NCBI GenBank assembly: GCA_947846985.1
Contig: CANTUZ010000011.1
Location: 29,445,589-29,509,588, forward strand
Direction: 5' to 3'
Length of the DNA: 64,000 nucleotides
Origin: Fratercula arctica
Lineage: Eukaryota; Chordata; Aves; Charadriiformes; Alcidae
Made by a program: the position numbers and the translations under genes. Shown piece after piece: positions 1 through 12,173 of this stretch. The notes under the pieces are model-generated. The model ran no database searches. It was not told the DNA's origin and saw nothing but the letters and a program-made list of their open reading frames with translations. How positions within the stretch are numbered: the stretch's first letter is position 1; every line of letters begins with the position of its first letter.

Positions 1-149
1 AAAAATCCTTTGACTGTTTCAAACTGTAGACTTCTGAACTGTAGCTCTTCTGGAGTGTTACTGTCCTCTATAGTGAGATGCAGTGAATTTGCGTAATTGC
101 TTCAGAAGGAAATGTGCAGTTGAGTCGTTAGCATGTAGTTTCATGTTGT

Positions 150-440
150 CGTCCCCAGGCTCGTTTTGTGACGGGCAGCGTGGTCTAGGGTCTCTGCTGC
201 CCCGGGGTGGGGGCAGGCTGCTGTCAGAAGGGGTGGTCCTGCCCCCACCACTGCATTGCTGGGGTGTCTCTTGCACTGGCTCTCATCCTCACCTGGTCCC
301 GTGGTGGATTGGGTCATGGAGTCAAGTTGGCAACAAAAGCAGCAGGCTAGCTCCATTTCAGGCTTGGGGGACACGAGGGTGGGCACAGGAGCGAGCAGCC
401 GGGGAGCCGTAGTGGCAGCTTGCCTCTGGGTCATCTGAGC
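150..440. other. GC-richer patch, no recognised gene
   Basis: This stretch is visibly richer in G+C than the following 10 kb, with runs such as CCCCGGGGTGGGGGC near 199-213. CpGs are scattered and not dense enough to call a CpG island. Open frames cross it on both strands, but none resembles a known protein or the expected SUCLG2 targeting peptide. It could be an ordinary GC-rich segment or an old repeat. Confidence 0.4.
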
Positions 441-2795
441 AGAAATGGGAAACCACAGCCCTGCAGTAACTTCTTCCGCTACCTTCACTTCTTGGTTTCA
501 AGTAATACAAAGCACTTGGCTGTCAGAGGGGCTGTAGAGCTGTGAGGGCATATCAGCAATATATGGGAGAGTGAAGTCTAAACTGGTGTCAGCTTTGGTT
601 GGAAGACCGCAGGTCTAACACAGCAGTAGTTTTCCTGGATTGCAGAAGCACGCAGGGAGGAATTGGTCGATTGCTTGAGTGTGCTGCTACTTAAATGTCA
701 CTAAACTGCCTATGGATTCAGCTGATGCGCTTCTTCAGTCTAAGTATGACTTAAAGGGTGGATTAGTGTTTTTGGAAGCTTCAGAATGCTCAATTTTGTA
801 TAAGCTCATTTGGGTAATTGAAAAACAATGTTAAGGCAATGCAGGGCAAAGATTTTCCAAAATAGGATTTAACTTTGGGCTTTGCTATCAAGATTTGCTT
901 GCTCAACATAATGGCTAGATTTTCAGTAATGTGGACTTCTGAGCAGAAACAGTTGCCTGTTTCAGTCTTTTGAAACTTTTTAAAGTTTACATAAATAAAA
1001 CTTAGCTTTCCAAGCTCTTGGCCATCCTCTCAACTGTTTGTGAACGGTATTTGTGCTGCTTTTATAACCAAGCCCCCAACTTTTCTATTTTTTTGCACAC
1101 ATGAAGAGAATCATGTGGTTATTTTAACATAGATGATTGTTTCAGAGAGTCATATAGCTGTTAGGAATACTAATGATCCACCAGAACAAAATATATAGCT
1201 TTAGTAAACAACGATGTAGTGGCATATTTCATGGTCGGTTTTTATTTTATTTTATTTGAGGTTGAGAGTTACATAAACCTTAACAATTGCAGCGACAGAT
1301 CTCACTCATTCTGAAAAGTGAGTATACGGTTCAGTAGTATAAAACGGTAAATTGGCCCTACAGTTTATTGATCAAAATGTCATAGCCTTTGAAGAACTGG
1401 GTAGTGTGATATTTTATTTTTTTTTCTCTGAGACATACTGCATTTTACTGCTCAAGATATTTTGTGTGGTGTATTCTAAGTAATAAATTTAGAACTAAAA
1501 GGCCTATAACTGTTAACTAGAGCTTGCGTGTTGCCTTTGTTTTAATTCAGTTGAAATGAATTCCCATTGGTGGGAATAAATAATGGAACTTAACTCTTAA
1601 AAGGTCTTCAGCTGTACCTATGGAAGATTTTAAAATCAAATGCTTTAAGGTCAAGATTACTTACAGTGTTTTGATACAAACTATAAGAAATAATCAATTC
1701 CTAACTACTATGGACAAAAGTATGGAAATTTTGATTTTGTCGAGAAAATACTCAAGAATTCTTCCTAAACTAGCTCACAGAAACAGTTTTAATCCTTTAT
1801 AAACATATCACAGAAGACTGGATTGAGAGTTTGATCAAAATGCTCAGTGTTAGATGAAGCTGATGGTCTGTGCTGATACCAAAGGGACCTCACTGCCATA
1901 CTGTGTGCAATCTCAAGTGAGCAATTTGGGATGTTGATGGAAAATGGTTTCCTATGTGGCTTTTAATTAGGATGGTCTGGATGCTAACTCTAGCTTTGGA
2001 AGATTAAAATTACTGATTTGTGGTACCGACAGGACATTACTTGGGAAGGACATTTGTTGTCCTCTTTTTCATAGTATAACTATGGGTGCGTGGCATTAAC
2101 CATCTTTGGAGAAAAGGGTGTGTGTGGTTTGACTTAACATGGCAGACCTTATAGACTCACAGTAAGAGTCCTTCCATTTTCTTCTGTGCTTGAAATACTT
2201 GGTTTCCTACAGAACAAAGTGTAGTAATCTCTGTTTGCTTTTTATGACTTACGCTTGTGATAAACTTTTTCTGTTTAGTTTAGTGCCTTTTTTCTAAACT
2301 TTTGTTTCGTGTCTCTATGGACACTTACAGGTACTTACTTACTCTTTGCATCAGCACTGCCAGCACACTGAAATAAGTATTTTAGTGTGTTTTCAGCGGC
2401 TTATGTGGTATATTTCAAGTATATGACCTAATAAAATGTACCTGTACCAGAGCTGGTTTATATGAAGGTACACCATTTAGTTGTATTTCTGATGGTTCTT
2501 TTTTGATAGGAACTTCTCCTGCAACTTTCTCAATTACAGTAGCTGTATGTCAATAAATACAATAAAGGTTTATTTCTTATATTGATGAATGGTATGCTGT
2601 TTCATTACTGTCATCTTTGTGTATCTGTTTTCTTTCATATGCACTTGGAATTGTATTACAGGTCAGAGCGCACAAATCAAATAAACTAGAGTGCTGTCGA
2701 CTGTGTTGGGTAAGCAAATAGGTTTTTTTTTGTTGTTGTTAAATGCTTTTATTTTAGATAAGATATACTAATGAGATACTATATACATTTGACAT

Positions 2796-2910
2796 ATAAT
2801 TTGCATTCATGCAGAGATAATTTGCATTGGTAGAGCTGTTTTATACTGGCGCCGGATCTGTTAGCATTGTTACAGCTACATTACTTCAGTTGAGCAGCAG
2901 AGGGGGAAGA
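2796..2910. promoter_or_regulatory. Candidate regulatory cluster: two octamers plus a SOX-like site
   Basis: Two exact ATTTGCAT motifs (reverse complement of the POU octamer ATGCAAAT) lie at 2799-2806 and 2820-2827, inside 12-base repeats of ATAATTTGCATT whose starts are 21 bases apart. A SOX-type CATTGTT follows at 2865-2871, and an AGCAGCAGAGGGGG string near 2893-2905 loosely resembles a CTCF core. The motif matches are direct observations; that this is an enhancer in the first intron is inference. Chance octamers are common in AT-rich DNA, but an exact pair two helical turns apart is less so. Confidence 0.3.
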
Positions 2911-5900
2911 AAGTAGTACGCATTGATTTGACCAGCTTTACTGTCAGGTGCTTTTAAGAGATCCACCTTTGTGTTTCATGATGTTATTACTGGCTTCCAT
3001 TCATACTATGAATGAAAAGGGAATGTTGGATGTCACTAAAGTGTGTCTTCCTTTAACAAGTGTGCAATAAAATGGATTAAGCTAGGTTAATGTAAACAGT
3101 AGAGCTGCTCAGATTATATAGGTGTGTCAAGGGATGCTCAATTATCCCAGAAATTTGCTTAGTGATGATGGTGGTAGTTTTTTTTTCTTTAACAGTGCTG
3201 ATTATCACTGGATTCTCTTCCCCTAGCTAGAATTATTTGGCATTTTCCAAAAGTACAGATTTGACCTGAAGAGACTTGGTAAGAGAAAATAAGTATTTAA
3301 GGTTAGGGTTTTTTAGTGAATTTGTCTAAAATTGATCACTGAACCTGATACGGCGAAATACTTAGGCAATGTGGATGCTTAGCAAAGGTAGTTCCATGTG
3401 GAACTAGGCACAGCATTGCACAAATTTTTTTGAAATTCGTTTTCTTAAGACCAAAAGGTCTTCATTGTAGTAGAGATCATAATTTTTTAATCTTTGGTTA
3501 TTGGTCAGACTTGACTATTCAGTTCTTATTTTCAACCGTTTCTTCATATACTTGTTGCAAAAGAGAGTTAAGTGATTCTTTCATGTTTAAAGACAATATG
3601 TGGTGCTTATCAGTTAGAATTCTGCAGGTGCGTAGTGGGATCTGCTTGAAAATGCTGTGTGGTCCAGCCCTTGTTACTATTTTCAAAATGTGCTTTACAT
3701 TTATTTTGCTTTTTGGAAGAATGCTGTCTTGTAGCAGTAGCTTATCATTGAGTCAAAGCGTAAGTGCAAAGTTACAGCAGTTGGTAATTCTGCTGGCTAA
3801 AAATGTCCCTGTCACAAGCTTCAGTTGTTCTACTGACATGGCTACTGATAAGGCTCTGCTGTGACCTGAGTCGGCTTCAAAAAGCCACTGATTTTTTTAC
3901 TGTGAGTGAATGTCACCATGGTGTTTTCTGCTTGTTTGTTTGTTAAAGCTTGTCTGTTTATCTTACCTGCTCCAGTGCGACAGTATTTGATACCTGCCGC
4001 ATACGTGCTATGTGACAGTATTTATGTGAAATCATCAGTCTTGGAGTCAACCTCAGAGGTTTTACCAGGGAGGCCAAAGAGTGAAAAAACATTATGCTGA
4101 GCTAATACCTCAGCATATAGGTGCAGATAAGAAATAAACCGTAGTCTAGTTTGATAAAGCTTGCATTACTGATGCTGCTCTTGTTTTGTGGTTGTATGGA
4201 ACATTTATTTCTCAGCAGAGTTTTGCTGAAGTAGTTAACGTGCATTTTGCAAATTTCTTACATTAAGACAGTTTCTCCTGTTTTTATGTGTGTTTACTTT
4301 TTTTCAAAAGCAAGCACTTAAAAGATACCTCCTGGGTCATTTGAGAGATGTTTCACATCAGAGTAGTTAATGCTGCATATATAAGGACAAAGATGTCTTT
4401 TTGCTGCAATGTTTTCTAAATTTATTTATTTTTTTTATTTATAATGAAGCAGATTTCCCCTATAAAGCGTACTTGTAGTTCCACTTCTGTTTAACTATGT
4501 TGTTACTGTTTAGCCCATATTATTCAGATAATGCAGTTTACTTTTTGTTGCCATGTGACAGCTGAAGAATTGGCAAACTGAGTAGTGAAAGAATAATGCA
4601 GCTACTCTCCAAATACATTTATTTGTGCAGAGCCCTTAACATTTTATATTAAAAAAACCAACAAAACAAACAAAAAGGTGGTAAAGAAGAGATTATGCAG
4701 GTTATGTGAACAATCAGTTTTTTCTCTAACAGAAGTCAATAAACCACTGATACAGTTACGTAACACTTGGCCTTGTTAAGATGGTCCAAAGGAGATGTTT
4801 GATTTTTTTGTTGTATATGCCACTCATTTTAATGATGCTGTATGTACAAATTGAAGCAAACATGGTATCTAGTTATATAAAGAAGTAACTTTGAACAGAA
4901 GGCATATTCAGAACAAAATACGCAATTACTAGTAACAGTTTTCTGCAATCCTAGTCACTGTATAGACTGCTGGTCCAGATTACTGTGATTTGGACTAGTA
5001 ACAAGGATCTTGGAGGTTGGATAAGGGAGATTAGAGGTGAACTCCAACCATACCAATTTCCTGTGCTTTTGGAAAATGCCAAATAATTCTAGCCAGCAGG
5101 ACAAAATCCAGTGTGAAACTTCTATTTGATTAACTAATTCTGCGTTCATCTCACTTTCTGTTACTCTTCAGTTGAGGCCTTTGCTTCCACTTACTTGAGT
5201 CTTGGGATCTGTGATGCTGTTGTCAGGCCCTAAGGAAACGTTATCAGTTGTAATAGAGTCCTATTTATGTATACTAATCTCTTTGATATGCACTTATGTT
5301 ACAAATTTAATCTTAAGAAATGTCTCATTAGGAAGAATTTAATTCCTCTTAAAACTTTACTATTTTAAATAATAAATTATATAAAACATGGATGTGTGCT
5401 ATTAGTGCTGTTTTTCTTAGTTTTATGAACTGATTTCTTAAAGCTTATTTGTGATTTAAAATAAAGGAAAAAAACACCCTTTCAACCTATCTGGCATATC
5501 TGAATCTCAAATAAGAGCTACTGTCCATGTAGAATGTGTATATCAATGCACAACACCCATAAAGAGCTCATATGAAAGCTTTTTTTTTTTTCTCGTAGTG
5601 ATATACAGTCTGTTGGAAGTCTTCAGCAGAGCTGTGAATGATATTTATTTTAGCCTTCTGAGGAGAACGTGCTTTCAAAAGACTAATCCTTTAGTTTCTC
5701 TTTATTCCATTCCATGAAAACATTGTCTGGATTTTCACTTAATGTTTACTGGAGTGATTTTAAGTTTTTCTTTGTTATAGAAACTGCAGCTAACATGCTA
5801 AGAGGTAAAATGCCACTAAAAAAAAGGTTTAGAAAGATGTATTTAAACCTATAGGCCTTCTTCGGGCTGTTCAGAACTTGACAGAAGTTAATATTCAAGG

Positions 5901-8900
5901 TTAAGGTGTGGTTACAGTAATGAGAATGTATGTAAGTTTAGTAAGATGCTTTAAAACATTTTTTGTTAGAAAAAACGTCTTAGGGATAATTGAAAAATGC
6001 CACCAATGGAAAATTTTCTACTTCTTGCCTGTCATCTTATGAGGATGAAACATAAGATGTCACATAAGGAGTCAGATTTTACTCAAGTCCTCATACTTTT
6101 TCCAGTCTCTTCTTCACAGGTTGGAGTGACAGAATGTATTCCTTGTACTCCAGTGCAACCTTGCAATAAAGAAACAGATGAAACACAGATATATCTTAAA
6201 CTGTTGGAATATACTGTGTTTCAGTGTTAGACAAAGCTGCATAGAAAGATCTGAGACGTACGGTATTTTCCAGTATGTTTTTCTGACTAGTATGTGGGTA
6301 GAAGAGATAAAAGTATTCAAGATAGGAATAGAAGGTGACAAGAATCAATACTGAACAGAAATTCTTAGAAGGTAGCCTCCACTTTCCTGTGCTTTAGTTT
6401 GCTTTTACTTGCTTCCCCCCTGCCCCCTTTCAGATTGAAATTATTTTTCCTGATGATAGTTTGCAACCTAATTCCTCAGCCTGTCTTTCATAAGAGGCAG
6501 GACTGCATTGGTGAATCTAGGCACCAGTTGATGAATCAGATTAGTTTAATGCTGCTGAGAACAATTAAATTGTTGACAAGAGTAGAGCTGCAGAATGGGA
6601 AAACCAATAATACAAAGACACGTGACGCTGGAGTTGTATTCTGTGCTGTGTTGAAGTGTCCTAAGAAGTTTCAGGGGGAAGGGATGGATTATTGCTGCCT
6701 ATAGGAGACTAGGTATGGGAAATAGCTTTCTTTCAAAACTTTGTAGACTCTTGTCTAGGCTGTCTTAAGGCTGTACCTTTGTGCAGTAGCGCTGTTTTGG
6801 TCAGTCTCAGGTGTATATTTATCTGTAGACTGTGTAGAAATTTACGATGTCCAAGAAACCTGAGCTGTTTGAAGCCCATCTCAAGTTCTTGTGAATGCTT
6901 GGTATAAATGTGTGTTGGGAACACATATAAATGAGGGTTGGGAACATCATCTGGCAAGGATTTTTCAAGGTTTTTGTACTAATTGATTCTGTTATTGCTC
7001 TCCCTTTTAAATTGTTCAGACATATATTTATTGCAACCAAAACACCTTTGATTTGGGAATTAGTTCAGGGAATCATCTGTTTACTCACATTTCTAATATC
7101 TCATGGTCACTTTTGTGCCTTAAGCCTTAAATGCGTATGCTTGCAACTGTTTCGATTTTTCAAGACAGTCTTGAAAGAGTAGTCATCTGCACAGATCCAA
7201 AGCTTTTGCTTTATGTCATCTCTTGTAACTACTTTATTTTGCCTGCTCTTCTCAAGGCAGATGATGTGTATGCTGCAAGTGCTTTAAAGCAAGGTTTTCG
7301 CATTCTTTGCTTTTTAGAACTTCTAATGCAGATTTTGTCGCAGTTGCTTTCTTTAATATATTGTACTCCTGTATACAGTGGTAGGCTGTACTAATTCATT
7401 TTATTGAGTAGTTAATTCAGAACCAGGAGTTTGTCTTATGTGGAAAGTCTTGATTGAAATTCTTCAGTTGGCACTCAGTAAGATGGTCTCTCTTAGAATC
7501 GTATAAAATAGGAGTGAAGAAAATGTATGTGCTTATTATCCTTAAGTTTGTGCCAGCAGTTCTTGGCCAGATCTTAGTTTTGTCACACTTAGGACTGCTT
7601 TGGCAGTTCTTTCAAATTAATTATTCTCTTATTTCCTGTCTGTGTTCCTCAGACCTGTCTGGCTCATAATTTATAAAGGAAATATTCTCATAATATCTTA
7701 ATATTGGTTGTTTAATTTTTATAAGAGAACAATCCATAAGCTTATGTATATATAAATACATACTGTATGTGTGTGTAATATGATTTTTAGCATCTCAGCA
7801 ATGAATTGGAATATCCTTGTGGAACACTTTGAGTTATAGCCATTTTACGAATTGAAAATATGTATCAAAACCTTTTGTAACATGCCAAAGGGTGGTTGGG
7901 AACAGAGCTCATTGCAAGTCACCTCCGCTTGCTTTATTCATTAACTAGGCTGGAGCTGAGGTGACGCTGGAGTGGGGCACACCAGATGGGTGGCTCTGGA
8001 GATGACCTTTCTTCATTAAACAAATAGAGCTTCGGCTGCTTTTCTTGCTGTCGTCTCTGTTCCGTATCTGTCATGTGTTGTGAGGTATTACTGGCGCCCT
8101 TTATTATGTGGTGGCCCTTTACATCCATATTATTTAAGACAGTCTTTAAAAGATTTTTTTTTTTTTCTTCTTAAACCTTGCTGGTTTGAGCTAACACTGG
8201 AGATGTCAGTTGACACACTGTGCTGCATTGCAAATTCCTTAAATACTTAATTCCTACCCAAACAGAAAATTTGAACGGAAGTTGTATTGAAAGAGACTTT
8301 TCTGCCCCAGAATAAGATTATCTGAGTATTTTCCTTTTTGTGTATTTAATTTAGATCAGTTTAGTAACACATTCATGTGAAACTGATTTGTTGTTTTAAA
8401 TGATGAATAAAAGCTGTTTTGAAGACTTGTTCTTCAATTATAAACCCAGTGACCAAAATTTTATCAGCTGTATTACTTAGCTGTAGAAAGCTCTATACAA
8501 ACCAGTTAGTTGTAAATAAGCACACTTAAGCATAAGAAAAAAATAAATTGTAAGTAAACATACTTCTGTATATAATAGAAATCCTAAGTAAAACTTTATC
8601 TCAGCTTTTTATTTAATACAGCAACTTTAACATTGTTTTTTCTATATTTATTTGATTCTATCCAAGATCAGCTTGACATGTCCCTCAAAGATCTTTTGGC
8701 TCCTAGTAAATACAGGATTACATAACATAAAAATAAAGAACTGTGTCTATAAGATTTATAAATATATAACAGATGAGCAAAAAGTGCTGTCAAACTTGGC
8801 ACAGACTTATCCTTTGTTTCAAACCAACTTCCAGCTGAGGTGAATTAATCTTTCTTCTGGAAAATACAAATACAGAATTTGAGTATAATCGATTGTTTAA

Positions 8901-9186
8901 ATCAAGGTTTCTTCCTTACAGATTTAAATTAGAATTGATGGGTTTGTTTATTTTGGTATAAGTCAATCCTCTGTAACTAAAGGTGTGAACTTATTTTTCT
9001 GAACCCTGGAAGTTGGATTGGTAAATTCCTTCTTGCTCAAGAGAAATGGATTGAGAAATGTCTTTGTAGATGTTCTCCTGCTGTAGCTCCGGGCCTCGAG
9101 GAGGGAGCACAAACATCAGGTGCAGCTTTCAACTGGAGCAGAGTGGCTGACAGCCAATTAGTCAGATGGAGATGTGTATTGGTTTT

Positions 9187-9211
9187 TCCTCCTTCCTCCC
9201 CTCCCTCCCTC
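9187..9211 (+). repeat. Polypyrimidine tract (TCC/CTCCC-rich)
   Basis: A run made almost only of C and T, with repeated CCTCC and CCCTC units. It is low-complexity sequence within the intron and not next to a coding exon. Confidence 0.7.
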
Positions 9212-9280
9212 TACAAAGGTGGTCAGCTTCTCCTTGATGTTGGGATGTTCATTCTTTTGCTGCTGCTACAGCTGAAAGGG

Positions 9281-9300
9281 TGTGTGTGTGTGCGCGCGCT
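9281..9300 (+). repeat. (TG)n/(CG)n alternating dinucleotide run
   Basis: About 20 bases of alternating purine-pyrimidine: TG repeats passing into GCGCGCG. Such tracts are typical microsatellites and can adopt Z-DNA. No coding role is visible. Confidence 0.8.
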
Positions 9301-9456
9301 TTTGGAAATGTATTTTAGCCTTATGATAGTGGTCAAATAACATGTTACTGGACTCGTGGTTGCCTGTGCAGATTCAGGTGATACTTCTCTTCAGTATGCA
9401 CATGTGTGTATATGTATGGGTTATATGCATGTATCAATAATGATGTATTCTGAAGT

Positions 9457-9486
9457 CCTCATAATAATAATATTGTTATTATGAGG
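9457..9486. repeat. Near-perfect 30-bp palindrome
   Basis: The arms CCTCATAATAA and TTATTATGAGG are exact reverse complements. Across the full 30 bases 14 of 15 opposing pairs are Watson-Crick and the remaining one is a T-G pair, with no spacer. It could extrude as a cruciform or fold as an RNA hairpin. It is AT-rich and has no obvious transposon around it. Confidence 0.85.
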
Positions 9487-10455
9487 TAGTCTTTAGAGAA
9501 ACAATGAAAAAGAGAAGGTTAATGATTGTTCAGGGATAAAACTTGTATTTTCTCCAGTCATGCTAAAAGTTCTTCTGTAGCTTGATAGAAACTATGGACT
9601 TGTGGCATCAGCTTTTGGTTGAAATTCTCTGACCATTTTTCATATGAGGCTAGAATTGACCTTCAGGGTCTCTCTTGACTTGTTGTGTCAAATCCTTTGT
9701 GGAAATGATCATGGATAATAGCTGTTAGAGCCTAACAGAGCACTTATAATAGGAAAACAAATTAAATGTCAACAATTATGAAAGTGACTTTAAATTTTGA
9801 CCCTATATTTGAAGGCATTGTGTAAATGTAATAGCATATTGTCTGGGAATAACATGGAGGAATATAAAACATACTGAGGTTCCTGTATGATGCCTAGAAC
9901 TAGAGATCGCCGTGGGGCATACCGACAATATGTTGTTTTATTCTTCTAAAGTATGTTAAGCAGGTTATGGTTAAAAGAATTTAAAATGTGTCGTTCTTAG
10001 CTCTTTGTAACTGCTTAAGTTCTGTGGGAGTCACTTTTACAGAAAACATGTGGTTATATACTGTAAAAGACGGGGTTTGTATTTTCTTTATGCATCAATC
10101 TTTTGTGATATGTTTCAAAGCAAGCAGGAGCAGACGGAGGTTTGCTTTTGATACAACACAGCATTTAAAATTCTAGTATTGTGAAAAGGTTATGTATTAT
10201 TGAAAGACGCGGAGGTTTTTTGTTTTCAGTATAAAGTTGCATTAGGATAATATTTTTTTATCATGCTGGTAGAGATCAAAGTATTAGTATAGTAAATAAT
10301 CCTCTTTGGCTAACGTATGTAAATATATAGTGCTAGCTTGCATACTGTGCTCCTTACTTCAGAAGGAACCAAGAACTGATTGTGGGCTGTCTGCCAGTAG
10401 AACAACAATTCGTCTCTCCATGTGGGAAGAACATCTTTTGCTGGCACAAAATGGG

Positions 10456-10516
10456 ATTATACCATTGCCAGGAGTCAGTGACACCTTTGCCATTATACCA
10501 TTGCCAGGAGTCAGTG
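10456..10516 (+). repeat. Tandem duplication, 36-bp period
   Basis: A 25-base segment beginning ATTATACCATTGCCAGGAG at 10456-10480 recurs identically at 10492-10516, giving a 36-base period. The identity of the copies suggests a fairly recent local duplication. It sits in a chance open frame and has no known function. Confidence 0.9.
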
Positions 10517-10703
10517 GGAACTCCTTAATTACTGCTTTTGTCTGTAACAATTTGTACTGCGTGGATAATGTGTCCTTTCTTAAAATCTTAATGATCCCGT
10601 GACTTTTAAAGTGTCTATACTCAATGTTTACCGCCAAGACGAGCAAATGTGATGTCTGTGGGTGTGTAAGGTTGCCATATCTTTTGTGTCTGTGATATGT
10701 ATT

Positions 10704-10718
10704 TATATATATATATAT
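10704..10718. repeat. Short (TA)n microsatellite
   Basis: About seven TA units in a row in intronic sequence. Simple repeat with no further feature. Confidence 0.8.
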
Positions 10719-11386
10719 GCACATGCAAGCATCTAAACTGGCATGTTGAGAATGGAAGGTAAATTCTTCTCCAACTGTTGTTGGCCTTGTATGGCTGACG
10801 TGGTTGTGCTTGACAGAATATGCTTAGAAGTGCAACCAACTAAGCATAGGTAACAGACCACTGAAAATATGTATATTAGTATATAGTTTCCTACAAGAGG
10901 ATGCTAATTCCATGTCAGTTGTTTTTCTTCTGAGATATGCTGCAATAAATGCATTGAATCAGTAGAAATAATTTTATTGGTAAGAACTATATAAAATGTA
11001 GTGTAAATAAGGGTATTTAATATGAAACAATTGATTTAGAATAAGTCTGTTAATATTTTTATAGCAGAGGGTAACATAAAAACATAAATAGACTTTGAGT
11101 CCAAGCCAAGTTTACGAGTCTGTGTTGATATTAAATGCAAGACATTTTGTCTAGCCAAGATCACCCAGTGAGCCTTGTGTAGCTTTTAAAAAATATCTGT
11201 AGTGCTTTGAATGCACAAATGTTAAGAAACAGCACTTAGGTAAATCAATACGTATTTTACCTTTTCTCTGAAACACTGTTGTTTAACTGCTGGTTTGAGA
11301 TAACCATGAGGTGGAAGAGCTCAGTTGGCTGTCTCATGAACTGTTCTTAATAAGCATTATGTTATTTTCCCCTCTCGTTTTTCTAG

Positions 11387-11528
11387 GCTGTTCAATTAAC
11401 CCCTAGACGATGGCTGAACCTGCAGGAGTACCAAAGCAAAAAACTAATGGCAGACCATGGGGTTACAGTTCAGAGATTCTTTGTAGCTGATTCTGCAAAT
11501 GATGCCCTGGAGGCTGCTCAGAGACTAA
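11387..11528 (+). CDS. SUCLG2: SUCLG2 exon 2 (start of mature beta subunit)
   Basis: The exon follows the acceptor TTTTTCTAG and ends at the donor GTAAGT (11529-11534). It encodes 47 codons plus one base (phase 1), beginning AVQLTPRRWLNLQEYQSKK. In the mammalian protein the targeting peptide is removed around the RRW/LNLQEY point, so this exon carries the end of that peptide and the N-terminus of the mature chain. NLQEYQSKKLM opens the ATP-grasp fold. The Gln of GVTVQRFF lies at the position that contacts guanine in the GTP-specific pig enzyme, where the ATP-specific paralogue has proline; this supports GDP/GTP specificity. The frame is open throughout. The start codon is in an exon upstream of the window. 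Confidence 0.97.
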
Positions 11529-11928
11529 GTAAGTCGGCTGATAATGGGAGGAATCTGCTTCACTAGATAGCAATCTGGAAAATAAATTGCTTTCTAATAA
11601 GTTGTACACAATCTTCAAATTGATGCTTATTGAAAAGGTTTGATATATTATCCAGACCATAAATATATGCCTAATTTCATATGTTCATATTCTAACAGTA
11701 ATGTTTCTTTAGAACTTTATTTCTAAAATGTTTTGTATGCACTCTTTAATTAACATTATTTGTGTCATTTGAATAACTCGGAGTTCAGAATAACTTAATG
11801 TATGGTTTCTGAAGTAAATTATTTGTTGTTGTATACTTGATGTACCTTAAGGAACTGAAGTAAATGAACGTGCATAAGAGTTGTTTTCAAATAAAAAATT
11901 GCTCTATTTAAAAGCAAAGGAAGAAAAA

Positions 11929-12069
11929 GGTTGTGGACTTTCCATTTTGAAGATATTCAGAACCCAGGTGGACTCAGTCTGCTTTAGCTGACCTAGCTTT
12001 GAGCAGGTTGGTTAGACTAGACGGTCTCCAGAGGTCCTTGCAGCCTTAACTGTTCTATGATTCTATGAA
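11929..12069 (+). mobile_element. CR1 LINE, 3' end fragment
   Basis: The segment follows the 3' end of avian CR1 elements: a line resembling GTTGTGGA..TCCAT..TTGGAGATATTCA, then TTTGAGCAGGTTGGTTAGACTAGA, CTCCAGAGGTCC and a terminus of repeated TTCTATGA. CR1 elements end in such short 8-bp repeats rather than poly(A) and are usually 5'-truncated, as here. Several mismatches to the family pattern mark it as an old, inactive copy. Boundaries are approximate. Confidence 0.85.
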
Positions 12070-12090
12070 GATATAAAATATGTAGGAGAG

Positions 12091-12173
12091 AATTATAAAA
12101 ATGTATGTTTGCTCATGTCCATATGGAGATGGACAATTATAAAAATGTATGTTTGCTCATGTCCACATGGAGA
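12091..12173 (+). repeat. Tandem duplication, 44-bp period
   Basis: A 39-base unit starting AATTATAAAAATGTATGTTT at 12091 recurs at 12135 with one difference (CATATGG versus CACATGG). It begins about 20 bases after the CR1 3' terminus. It is local duplication in intron 2 with no coding role. Confidence 0.9.

Larger units (their letters stand above)
1..11386 (+). other. SUCLG2: Intron upstream of first visible exon (probably SUCLG2 intron 1, partial)
   Basis: This 11.4 kb stretch is AT-rich and non-coding as far as I can see. I looked for a first coding exon (ATG, basic/alanine-rich targeting peptide, GT donor) and found none, so exon 1 should be further upstream. It contains a GC-richer patch near 150-440, a paired octamer cluster near 2796-2871, pyrimidine and CA/TG runs near 9187-9300, a 30-bp palindrome at 9457-9486, a 36-bp tandem duplication at 10456-10516 and a short (TA)n run at 10704-10718. 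The longest open frame (3430-3864) opens on TTG and matches nothing I know. The intron ends in a pyrimidine-rich tract and TTCTAG just before exon 2. Confidence 0.8.

Noticed and set aside
83..488. Overlapping open frames on both strands in the GC-richer start of the window
   Set aside because: Sequences are low-complexity and mutually overlapping and do not resemble a SUCLG2 targeting exon or any known protein.
3430..3864. Longest open frame upstream of exon 2 (144 codons)
   Set aside because: It opens on TTG rather than ATG, shows no domain, lacks splice or promoter context and has intron-like composition. Probably chance.
4973..5062. CR1-like phrases (TTGGACTAG, GGATCTTGGAGGTTGG, CTCCAACC)
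   Set aside because: The phrases are out of the usual spacing and lack the CR1 3' terminal repeat; too weak to call.
1..11386. SUCLG2 exon 1
   Set aside because: Searched for an ATG with an Arg/Ala/Leu-rich targeting peptide and a GT donor; none found, so it is taken to lie upstream.
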